A stretch of DNA of 64,000 nt. Origin: Mucilaginibacter dorajii (lineage in GTDB: Bacteria > Bacteroidota > Bacteroidia > Sphingobacteriales > Sphingobacteriaceae). The stretch lies in assembly GCF_024808255.1 (NCBI RefSeq), contig NZ_JANTYS010000027.1:1-64000 (forward strand), given 5' to 3'. Below the pieces are notes generated by a model. That model was not told the DNA's origin and ran no database searches. It saw only the letters and a program-made list of their open reading frames with translations. Made by a program: the position numbers and the translations under genes. Positions 25,520 through 32,728 of this stretch are shown here, piece after piece (within the stretch, counting starts at the first letter, position 1; each line of letters begins with the position of its first letter).

Positions 25520-25552
25520 AGACTTACGAAGTTTTTAAAACTTCGTAAGTCT
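25520..25552. repeat. 33-base palindrome, copy 2
   Basis: Identical to the copy at 17889-17921 except for the central base (T instead of C). Confidence 0.85.
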
Positions 25553-25666
25553 CTCGTAGCTTTGTCGTTCCCACCTTCACTGTCCCCCGGATTTTAAACC
25601 AATGATGCTTGAGAATGAACTAATTTCCTCTACAGAAATTTCTGTATCCTCAAAACATAAAACTCA

Positions 25667-27001
25667 TTACCTGTTAAAATTCAGTCGCTTACCGGCTTTA
25701 CCTTCAATTAAACTTCCATTGGTGTAAGCCACATTACCGGATACAATAGTGTAGGCAACTTTGGATCGGAAGGTAGTCCCTTCAAAGGGACTCCAGCCAC
25801 ATTTGTATAAAATATTGCTTCGGTTCACATTCCATGGCTTGTTCAAATCAACCAGCACAAGGTCGGCCCAATAGCCTTCTCGGATAAAACCACGCTTATC
25901 AATCTGGAAACAGGTGGCTACGTTGTGGGCTGTTTTTTCGACAATTTGCTCAAGGCTCATTTTGCCATGATGGTGCAGTTCCAAAAGTGCGGGCAGGGCG
26001 TGTTGTACCAATGGCCCGCCGGATGGGGCCTGCAGGTATGGTTGCTCTTTTTCTGCCAAAGTATGCGGGGCATGGTCGGTAGCTATTACGTCAATTTTGC
26101 CATCCAATACCGCAGCTAAAACAGCATCGCGGTCGCTCTCTTTTTTTACGGCCGGGTTCCATTTTATAAAGTTGCCTTTGGTTTCATAATCGGCATCGGT
26201 AAACCATAAATGATGCACGCAGGCCTCGGCCGTAATGCGTTTATCTTTTAGCGGGATGGTGTTATCAAACAGGTGCGTTTCGAGCGCGGTAGAAATATGC
26301 AAAATATGCAGGCGGGTATTGTGTTTTTTAGCCAGTTCAACCGCTAATGACGATGACAGGTAACAGGCCTCCGCACTCCTGATCTTAGGATGTAACCCTA
26401 TCGGGATATTTTCGCCCAGGAGCTGCTTGTAGTGGTTAAGGTTACTTTTTATGGTTGCCTCATCTTCGCAATGCACAGCAATCAACATGGGCGAATTGGC
26501 AAACAGGTTATCTAACGTGGTAGGGTTATCAACCAGCATATTGCCGGTTGATGATCCCATAAATACTTTTATACCGCAAACGTTGGCCGTATCAGTACGC
26601 AGCACCTCGTCCAGGTTATCGTTCGAGGCACCCATAAAAAAGGAATAGTTCGCCAATGAGTTACGGGATGCTATCTCATATTTATCCTCCAATAATTGTT
26701 GGGTTAAAGTATTGGGTACAGTGTTAGGCATCTCCATAAAAGAAGTAATACCGCCCGCTACAGCAGCGCGCGATTCGGAATGGATATCGGCTTTGTAAGT
26801 TAAGCCCGGTTCACGAAAATGCACCTGGTCGTCAATTAAGCCGGGTAAAAGGTGCAGGCCTTGGGCGTTGATCACCTCATCGGTATGTGCGTTTATATTG
26901 GCGTCAATCCGCTCAATCAATCCATCTTTGATCAATACATCGGCAATAAATTGCTTGTTTTCGTTTACTACGGTTGTTGATTTAATGAGGATAGTTGACA
27001 T
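25667..27001 (-). CDS. pyrC: dihydroorotase
   Basis: 444 residues, the third enzyme of pyrimidine synthesis (N-carbamoyl-aspartate to dihydroorotate). It belongs to the amidohydrolase superfamily: the metal-binding DDQVHFREPG is near 57-66, a lysine in GIKVFMGSSTG (about 142-152) is the likely carbamylated ligand, further His ligands are in AVHCED and LHILHIST, and the Asp is in IATDHAPHT (about 306-314). Length and motifs match the class found in Bacteroidota. The other pyr genes are not in this window. Confidence 0.93.
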   Translation of the reverse strand: MSTILIKSTTVVNENKQFIADVLIKDGLIERIDANINAHTDEVINAQGLHLLPGLIDDQVHFREPGLTYKADIHSESRAAVAGGITSFMEMPNTVPNTLTQQLLEDKYEIASRNSLANYSFFMGASNDNLDEVLRTDTANVCGIKVFMGSSTGNMLVDNPTTLDNLFANSPMLIAVHCEDEATIKSNLNHYKQLLGENIPIGLHPKIRSAEACYLSSSLAVELAKKHNTRLHILHISTALETHLFDNTIPLKDKRITAEACVHHLWFTDADYETKGNFIKWNPAVKKESDRDAVLAAVLDGKIDVIATDHAPHTLAEKEQPYLQAPSGGPLVQHALPALLELHHHGKMSLEQIVEKTAHNVATCFQIDKRGFIREGYWADLVLVDLNKPWNVNRSNILYKCGWSPFEGTTFRSKVAYTIVSGNVAYTNGSLIEGKAGKRLNFNR

Positions 27002-27002
27002 G

Positions 27003-27043
27003 TTTGATTTCGGATTTTGGATGTTCGATTTCGGATTTGACGT
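27003..27043. repeat. word array in the pyrC 5' leader
   Basis: GATTTCGGATTT occurs twice (27006-27017 and 27028-27039) around GGATGTTCG. It lies between the predicted pyrC -7 element and start codon and so should be transcribed. Confidence 0.55.
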
Positions 27044-27050
27044 TTGGTGG

Positions 27051-27058
27051 CAAAGTTA
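27051..27058 (-). promoter_or_regulatory. -7 element TAACTTTG for pyrC
   Basis: Perfect TAnnTTTG match on the minus strand, ending 49 bases before the pyrC start. No clear -33 box. Confidence 0.5.
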
Positions 27059-27144
27059 AACGTTTGCATTGATGTTTACAGAACCTATAACATTTCCTGA
27101 TAGTGATAGGTTTTAAACCCATTGCTATCAGGAATGCCTTTTAA

Positions 27145-27564
27145 TTAAACCTCCTCCAGCATAGTTGGCGATTCCGGAAAATCATCCAAACTTTTATAGG
27201 TGAATTTAGCATTGGTATCGGCCTGTTCAATAGCCCATTTAGCCATGGTGTACATCACCGGTTTTAAAGCCATGCCGGCTTTGGTTAATGTGTAAGTTAC
27301 ATGAGGTGGCACAACGGGCCTGGATTCGCGGATTACCAGATCATCAGCCTCCAGTTGTTTCAGATGTTGAATGAGCATCTTTTCGGTAATAGCCGGGATG
27401 GTCTTTTTCAATTCGCTGTACCGTTTGCTGCCTGTGAGCAGGTGGTACAGGATAATGGGTTTCCAGTAACCGCCTATCTTTTCCATTACATACGTTACCG
27501 GGCATTCGTTAAAGGCCGTTATTTTATTTTCCTGTATGGTTGAGCTTTCTTTGATCTGGGTCAT
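27145..27564 (-). CDS. HxlR family transcriptional regulator
   Basis: 139 residues of a winged helix MarR-like regulator: NECPVTYVMEKIGGYWKPII (about 19-38) contains the HxlR cysteine, then RYSELKKTIPAITEKMLIQH (about 48-67) as the recognition helix and DDLVIRESRPVVPPHVTYTL as the wing. HxlR proteins often sense electrophiles through that cysteine. It is divergent from an NAD(P)H-binding reductase, and a symmetric site overlaps both promoters, so it likely represses that gene and itself. Confidence 0.92.
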   Translation of the reverse strand: MTQIKESSTIQENKITAFNECPVTYVMEKIGGYWKPIILYHLLTGSKRYSELKKTIPAITEKMLIQHLKQLEADDLVIRESRPVVPPHVTYTLTKAGMALKPVMYTMAKWAIEQADTNAKFTYKSLDDFPESPTMLEEV

Positions 27565-27571
27565 GGATACA

Positions 27572-27637
27572 TACTTTAGGGTAAGTACTTGTGTAAAAGT
27601 AAGTACAAATATAGCTTTGCCCTCAACAAAAACAAAA
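27572..27637. promoter_or_regulatory. overlapping divergent promoters and HxlR operator
   Basis: Rightward: TTG (27589-27591), 20-base spacer, TAGCTTTG (27612-27619), serving the reductase. Leftward: TTTTG (27637-27633), 19-base spacer, TATATTTG (27613-27606), serving HxlR. Dyads TACTT..AAGTA (27572-27587) and GTACTT..AAGTAC (27585-27606) overlap both, as expected for an HxlR operator. Confidence 0.7.
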
Positions 27638-27648
27638 TATAAAAGATT

Positions 27649-28533
27649 ATGAAAATCACCATCACAGGGTCATTAGGCAACATCAGCAAACCATTGGCTC
27701 AAATATTAAAAGCAGCAGGTCATGAATTAACCATTGTGAGCAGCAACCCGGATAAGACTGCCGAAATTGAGGCATTAGGTGCCAAAGCAGCCATCGGTTC
27801 ACTGGCCGATGTCGCTTTCATCACTTTGGCATTTACCGGTGCCGATGCCGTTTACGCCATGGTACCACCAAACTTTGGCGCTGCCGATTTGAGGGCTTAC
27901 ATGGGCCAAACCGGTAAAAACTATGCCGAAGCGATCAGGCAATCGGGCGTTAAACGGGTTGTGGCCTTAAGTAGTATCGGCGCACATTTAGATAGCGGTA
28001 CCGGCCCAATCAAAGGCATTCATGATGTGGAAGGTATCTTGAGCCAGGTAGACGGTGTGGACGTCAAATTTATCCGTGCGCCGTTCTTTTACGTTAACCT
28101 GTTTAACGATATTCCGATGATTAAAACCGCGGGCATTTTAGGCGCAAATTATCCGGCTACGGCAAGGTTAGTAATGGTACACCCCACTGATATTGCCGCC
28201 GCCGTTGCCGAAGAATTACAAAAAGGCTTTACCGGCAAAAGCGTGCGTTACCTGGTAAGCGACGAAACCACTACCAGCCACCTTGCCAAAACTTTAGGCG
28301 CGGCCATAGGCAAGCCACAACTACCATGGGTAGAATTTACCGACGAGCAAGCTTACGGCGGAATGACCCAGCACGATGTACCCGAAGAAATGGCCAAAAA
28401 CTTTGTGGAGATGGGCACCGCCATCCGCAGCGGCGCAATTTGGGAAGATTATGATAAGCACCAGCCAGCAACAACCGGCAAAATCAAATTAGCCGACTTT
28501 GCCAAAGAATTTGCCGCTGTATACAACGCTTAA
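27649..28533 (+). CDS. NmrA-like NAD(P)H-binding oxidoreductase (QorB type)
   Basis: 294 residues. A Rossmann NAD(P)-binding start (MKITITGSLGNISKPLAQIL) with G-x-x-G-x-x-x pattern, then HELTIVSSNPDKTAEIEALG and DAVYAMVPPNF. Members act as quinone reductases or redox sensors (NmrA, QorB). It is controlled from a promoter overlapped by the HxlR operator, an arrangement common for quinone- or aldehyde-responsive genes. A terminator follows at 28642. Confidence 0.88.
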   Translation: MKITITGSLGNISKPLAQILKAAGHELTIVSSNPDKTAEIEALGAKAAIGSLADVAFITLAFTGADAVYAMVPPNFGAADLRAYMGQTGKNYAEAIRQSGVKRVVALSSIGAHLDSGTGPIKGIHDVEGILSQVDGVDVKFIRAPFFYVNLFNDIPMIKTAGILGANYPATARLVMVHPTDIAAAVAEELQKGFTGKSVRYLVSDETTTSHLAKTLGAAIGKPQLPWVEFTDEQAYGGMTQHDVPEEMAKNFVEMGTAIRSGAIWEDYDKHQPATTGKIKLADFAKEFAAVYNA

Positions 28534-28641
28534 ATAAGCCCCCTCTAAACGGCGTAGCCTTCATGAACACCAAAAGACTATTAAAATGTGAATAATCTCC
28601 CCCGGTAGGGGAGACTTTACATAAAGGTTGGTATATTAAAC

Positions 28642-28676
28642 AACAAAGCCGCCCAAACAGGTGGCGGCTTTGTTTA
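28642..28676 (+). terminator. rho-independent terminator
   Basis: Arms AACAAAGCCGCC and GGCGGCTTTGTT around a 9-base loop, followed by TTAAAA. Lies about 110 bases after the reductase stop. Confidence 0.75.
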
Positions 28677-28689
28677 AAACGTCGGTTCT

Positions 28690-28757
28690 TCTTTCTATCT
28701 GCAGGTTGATAAATAAGTCCTTATTCTTTTGTCTAAAAGTCCTTTATCCAAAAGTCT
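28690..28757. repeat. word array (AAAAGTCCTTTATCC family)
   Basis: AAGTCCTTATTC, TTTTGTCTAAAAGTCC and TTTATCCAAAAGTC words in succession. The same vocabulary appears near 9340-9400, at 51045-51095 and, purely tandem, at 60277. Confidence 0.6.
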
Positions 28758-29397
28758 ATTGCTTTCCCCAATAATAATTTACACCGAAACCGATATTGGT
28801 ATTTAAGCCGATGTTAAAAGAGTTGGCTTTGGTTTGATAATCATGCGTGTAAAGGATGTTCCCAAATCCAAGGTTCACGGCAAGTTTTGGCGTTGCAAAA
28901 AATACAATGTTGGGGTTACCGCCAATGTTTAACGACCCTGATTTTAGGTTGTTGATGTCGTTGGCCGTGGTTATCCCAAATTGAGGGAAGATGCCTACCT
29001 TATCGTTCAGCATGCAATAATACCTGAAATGAATACCGAAAGATGCGGCATCATTGTGGTATGTATGGTTGTAAACGTAGCTGGTTGTGCCACTGTTGGC
29101 CAGTGCGGTATAGGTAGATGTTTCGGTACCTGCCGTGCGCGAATAGCCCGGTTGGATGCCTATCGTCCAGTTTTTTGATAAAAACATACCAAAGTCGGGA
29201 TTGATCTGCAGGGTAGATATGCCGTGATTATTGTAAACTGTAGTACCTTGGGTATAAGTGTAGGTATTGGTATAGCCATAACTATCGTAATTGTAGTTAA
29301 AGCTGCCGCCAACATAATAACGGCCGGTGCCAATTTGTGCGTTTGCAGCGCCCGCTGCCATAGTAGTTAAAAGGATAATCAGTAGAATTTTTTTCAT
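28756..29397 (-). CDS. outer membrane beta-barrel protein
   Basis: 213 residues. Signal peptide MKKILLIILLTTMAAGAANA, then alternating-strand sequence with Tyr/Gly/Thr-rich loops (YVGGSFNYNYDSYGY) and segments such as FGIHFRYYCMLNDKVGIFPQ. It fits small eight-stranded outer membrane barrels of Bacteroidota. Specific function unknown. Single gene between two gaps. Confidence 0.75.
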   Translation of the reverse strand: MKKILLIILLTTMAAGAANAQIGTGRYYVGGSFNYNYDSYGYTNTYTYTQGTTVYNNHGISTLQINPDFGMFLSKNWTIGIQPGYSRTAGTETSTYTALANSGTTSYVYNHTYHNDAASFGIHFRYYCMLNDKVGIFPQFGITTANDINNLKSGSLNIGGNPNIVFFATPKLAVNLGFGNILYTHDYQTKANSFNIGLNTNIGFGVNYYWGKQ

Positions 29398-30012
29398 TCG
29401 TGTGTATATAAAGTTTTTTAAATAGGCATACGAACAATGCGGTCAAAACGAAACATACCATCTGAAAACTACCCTTAAAATCTCCAAATGGCGCTTAGCT
29501 TGTATTCGCAAAGTCATTTCTCCATCCTCATTTAAACGTAAAACTTGTGCTTAAGGTTAGCCGGTATCCGGGTAAATCGCTTTTACCCGCAAGTAATGAA
29601 TTTGTGTTATCTTAAGGTACCTTTTGGGGAGTTATGCACGACTGCCCGCGGACCCGGTACCGAAGGGACTTATATTGGCCAACAACAGGCTCCAATATTT
29701 GGATGCGCCTATACTGCAATATATATCAGTTTAGTGTTAACCATGTTGAAATTTAAAATATTGATTATCAAATTGTTAATAGGTATTTTATCTGAAATAT
29801 GTTAAGTTATGTTAACCCAATCAGGCGCGTTTGCCCCGTGGCAAAAATTTAAATGTGATTGAAAAAATTCGTGAAATTAGCTATAAGCTATTTTACGGGC
29901 AGTTAAATTCGTGTTTACTCAACGCTCCCGCCTGTGATAAATAAAGTTAAATGGTAAAAGCGATTTCCCTTAGCCGCTGTTAAGTTAAAATGTCCCTATT
30001 AAACAAAAAGCC
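29398..30012. other. gene-free stretch of 615 bases
   Basis: No credible coding sequence; the longest frame (29545-29805) has an atypical composition and no start context. The part 29540-29680 is mildly GC-rich with CCGGTATCCGGGTAAA and GACCCGGTACCGAAGG segments that might pair, but no known riboswitch or RNA was recognised. The rest is AT-rich. Confidence 0.5.
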
Positions 30013-30020
30013 TATCTTTG
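30013..30020 (+). promoter_or_regulatory. -7 element TATCTTTG, 4 bases before a start codon
   Basis: Perfect TAnnTTTG match; ATG 30025 follows after CGGC. Predicts a leaderless or near-leaderless helicase mRNA. No clear -33 box. Confidence 0.55.
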
Positions 30021-30024
30021 CGGC

Positions 30025-31380
30025 ATGGGTGTAACTTTTGAAGAATTTAATTTTAACCGGCAAATTTTAAACGCGATAGCCGATGCCGGTTATACCGAAG
30101 CTACGCCTATACAGCAAAAAGCTATCCCGCCAATATTAAACGGGCAGGATGTAATGGGCATAGCACAAACCGGTACAGGTAAAACTGCGGCCTATGTTTT
30201 GCCCATTATCATGAAGCTTAAATACGCGCAGGGCGATAATCCGCGCGCATTGATCATTTCGCCAACACGCGAGCTGGCCATGCAAATAGAGGAAAACGTT
30301 AAAACCTTTGCCGCTAATACCGATTTGCGCGTGGTGGTTTTATACGGCGGCCTTGGCCCTAAAACACAAATAGAGCAGATCAATAAAGGGGTTGATATTA
30401 TTGTGGCCACACCCGGCCGCTTCATGGATATTTACCTGGCAGGCCATATCGTTACCAAAACCCTGCAGGTGCTGGTACTTGATGAGGCCGATAAAATGAT
30501 GGACATGGGCTTTATGCCCCAGATCAATCGCCTGTTGGAAGTGGTACCCGTAAAAAGGCAAAACCTGCTGTTCTCTGCCACCATGAGCGACAGGATCCAT
30601 GAGCTATCCAATAATTTCCTGGAGTTTCCAACCATTATAGAGGTTAGTCCGCAAGCAACGCCGGCGCAAACGGTTAGCCAGCATCTGTACCATGTGCCCA
30701 ATGTTAAAACCAAAATAAACCTGCTCAAAAAGCTGCTTGATTTGGAAGGCGATATCACCAAACTGATGATATTTTGCAAAACCCGTGTGGCGGCCGATGA
30801 CGTTTACAAGTTTTTGCAACGCAAATACGGCGAGGGCGGCGTTAAAGTATTACATGCCAATAAAGGGCAAAATACCCGCATCAATTCCATCAACTCGTTT
30901 AAAAACGATGAGGTGAAAATATTGGTAGCTACGGATGTGGCATCGCGCGGTATTGACGTGAGCGATGTGAGCCATGTGATAAATTTTGATGTACCGGTAG
31001 TTATTGAAGATTATGTGCACAGGATAGGGCGTACCGGCAGGGCGCTGCAATCGGGCGTAGCCATTACTTTTTGCGCGCCATCTGAAGAATATTACCTGCA
31101 AAAGATAGAAAAGCTGATCAAGCAAAGTATCCCCGTTGAGCCAATGCCCGATGATGTATTTATTGAGGAAACAGGTTACGACGAGCGCCAGGAGCAGAAC
31201 AAAGAAATTGATATGCAGAAGCGTAAAGAAGATCCCGATTTTAAAGGGGCTTTCCACGAAAAAAAGACTGCCAATCAGCATAAAAAATTCGATGCCGCCA
31301 AAAACAAGGTTAAATATGGCAAGGCTTATAAAATGGCCGGTGGTCAAAAAGGTAAATCATCGTCCCGTAAAAAACATTAA
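30025..31380 (+). CDS. DEAD-box RNA helicase (RhlE type)
   Basis: 451 residues with all helicase blocks: Q motif (GYTEATPIQQKAIPP, about 18-32), AQTGTGKT (about 47-54), PTRELAMQ, TPGR, DEADKM (about 153-158), SAT, then in domain 2 the ATDVASRGIDV and HRIGRTGR blocks (about 335-343). A Lys-rich tail (AKNKVKYGKAYKMAGGQKGK, then SSSRKKH) follows. Such enzymes remodel rRNA and mRNA, often in the cold. Start and promoter are separated by only four bases. Three genes follow in the same direction. Confidence 0.95.
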   Translation: MGVTFEEFNFNRQILNAIADAGYTEATPIQQKAIPPILNGQDVMGIAQTGTGKTAAYVLPIIMKLKYAQGDNPRALIISPTRELAMQIEENVKTFAANTDLRVVVLYGGLGPKTQIEQINKGVDIIVATPGRFMDIYLAGHIVTKTLQVLVLDEADKMMDMGFMPQINRLLEVVPVKRQNLLFSATMSDRIHELSNNFLEFPTIIEVSPQATPAQTVSQHLYHVPNVKTKINLLKKLLDLEGDITKLMIFCKTRVAADDVYKFLQRKYGEGGVKVLHANKGQNTRINSINSFKNDEVKILVATDVASRGIDVSDVSHVINFDVPVVIEDYVHRIGRTGRALQSGVAITFCAPSEEYYLQKIEKLIKQSIPVEPMPDDVFIEETGYDERQEQNKEIDMQKRKEDPDFKGAFHEKKTANQHKKFDAAKNKVKYGKAYKMAGGQKGKSSSRKKH

Positions 31381-31407
31381 ACCATAAAACTCCAATAATA
31401 CTTATAG

Positions 31408-31674
31408 ATGAAATTGCGTATCACCCCGCTAAATTTTGCCACTACCTTTTTTATAGTGATAGCGGTTTACATTTGGATAAATGGCGCGGCTGTTGCCGGC
31501 CGGCCGCTTGAACATTTTAGCGGTACCATCAGTTGGATATTTGTGCTGTTTGCTGTTGTGGTATTTTTTTTAGATCTCATCTTCCGAAATTTTTTTGCCG
31601 AGCTTAAAAAACTATGGATCATTGAGCTGTGCTTTATAGCGTTGGTGACCATCATATTCTTTCTTGTTAAATAA
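31408..31674 (+). CDS. small membrane protein (88 aa), upstream of gldC
   Basis: Three hydrophobic segments, about 9-27 (NFATTFFIVIAVYIWINGA), 42-61 (ISWIFVLFAVVVFFLDLIF) and 69-87 (LWIIELCFIALVTIIFFLV). No recognised domain. It sits between the helicase and gldC with short gaps (27 and 18 bases), so it is probably cotranscribed with gldC and may be part of the same envelope process. Confidence 0.7.
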   Translation: MKLRITPLNFATTFFIVIAVYIWINGAAVAGRPLEHFSGTISWIFVLFAVVVFFLDLIFRNFFAELKKLWIIELCFIALVTIIFFLVK

Positions 31675-31692
31675 AACTACATTTAAATTCAA

Positions 31693-32022
31693 ATGAAAAC
31701 TGCTGAAATAAAGCTGACCGTTACCCTCGACGATAATAATGTTCCTGAAAACATCATGTGGGAATCAACCGATTCAACATCAAAGGAAGCACTGCCGGTA
31801 AAATCATTTATGCTGGCCCTTTGGGATCAAAGCTATAAAAATACCCTGCGCATTGACCTTTGGACTAAAGACATGCCGGTTGATGAAATGAAACGGTTTT
31901 TTTACGAAACCCTGCAAACCATGGGCGACAGCTTTTTACGCGCCACCGGCGAAACCGCCATCGTTGAAGACCTGCGCGATTACTGTGCCCACTTTGCCGA
32001 TAAAATGGAAATTAAACAATAG
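31693..32022 (+). CDS. gldC: gliding motility protein GldC
   Basis: 109 residues. The sequence MKTAEIKLTVTLDDNNVPEN, then IMWESTDS, ALWDQSYKNTLRIDLWTKDM and DEMKRFFYETLQTMGDSFLR matches GldC, a small cytoplasmic protein of the gliding / type IX secretion gene set of Bacteroidota. Its biochemical role is not known. Its presence agrees with the type IX sorting-domain protein at 60374. Confidence 0.92.
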   Translation: MKTAEIKLTVTLDDNNVPENIMWESTDSTSKEALPVKSFMLALWDQSYKNTLRIDLWTKDMPVDEMKRFFYETLQTMGDSFLRATGETAIVEDLRDYCAHFADKMEIKQ

Positions 32023-32025
32023 CTT

Positions 32026-32204
32026 TTTAGTATCAAGTAGTGAGTATCGGAACAGTATCAAGTAGTTAGTATCAAGTATCAAGATTTTGACTTGAGAATT
32101 GCCTGATTGGAACTGTTCTGATACTAAACGGATACTAATAAACTGAATACCTAAACGACTTTAAAAAAATACTTGCTACTTGCTACTAATTACTTGATAC
32201 TATT
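32026..32204. repeat. word-array hairpin (AGTATCAAGTAGT family)
   Basis: Left side: variants of AGTATCAAGTAGTTAGTATC (32030-32085). Right side: TACTTGCTACTTGCTAC and TACTTGATACTATT (32170-32201), the inverse words. The array ends directly before the ATG at 32205. Confidence 0.75.
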
Positions 32205-32630
32205 ATGAGACTTAGTTCAATTTTATCTTTCCTTGGCTTTGTACTGCTTTTTGCGGGAACGTATTGCCCTTTGTTGCGCCCGCTGGGCTTGTTTAACTGG
32301 GATGTTTACCAACTTAACCAGCCTTATGGTTTGGTAATTTTGCTTGTTGCTGTTGTTGGCGTGCTCGCGTCTTTTCTTAATCAGCAAAAACTAACCCGGG
32401 TTGCCGCGTGGGCATCGCTTTTGTTGGTAGTGGTTTTGCTTGCAGCCGCTATTTTTAAGGTCGAGACTGCTTTTAGCTTTATCCCATTCAAAAAGTTCGA
32501 TTCCTTTTTAACCAGGCATATTAAATTTAAATGGGGTTGGTGGGTTTTATTTGCAGGTGCCGTTTTGGCATTGGCAGGTAGTTTAAGTGGCAAGTCCAAA
32601 GGCTTCGTTGTGCCACCCGAAACAATTTGA
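32205..32630 (+). CDS. membrane protein (141 aa)
   Basis: Four predicted membrane helices (about 4-22, 40-58, 67-87, 110-128). A polar stretch FIPFKKFDSFLTRHIKFKWG lies before the last helix. No family recognised. The word-array hairpin forms the gap before it and the signalling operon begins 98 bases after it. Confidence 0.7.
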   Translation: MRLSSILSFLGFVLLFAGTYCPLLRPLGLFNWDVYQLNQPYGLVILLVAVVGVLASFLNQQKLTRVAAWASLLLVVVLLAAAIFKVETAFSFIPFKKFDSFLTRHIKFKWGWWVLFAGAVLALAGSLSGKSKGFVVPPETI

Positions 32631-32728
32631 TTAAAACAAATTATTCCTCAAATGTTTATTAGCTGTGCACTTTATGTAAACAGCTTTTTTTTGAACATAT
32701 TTGTAATTCAGATTAATAAGATCTATAA

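Larger units (their letters stand above)
24956..25666. other. gene-free, repeat-rich stretch of 711 bases
   Basis: Contains three recognisable parts: a hairpin at 25022-25050, a palindromic repeat at 25300-25392, and the second 33-base palindrome at 25520-25552. Fragments related to the GTCATTGCGAG repeat lie at 25237-25250 and near 25445-25470. No credible coding sequence was found. Confidence 0.7.

Noticed and set aside
29540..29680. Cobalamin-type riboswitch or tRNA before the helicase
   Set aside because: No B12 box, no tRNA arm pattern, and the helicase promoter is downstream of it.
29545..29805. Plus-strand frame of 86 codons in the gap before the helicase
   Set aside because: Odd composition, non-ATG start, no family-like features.
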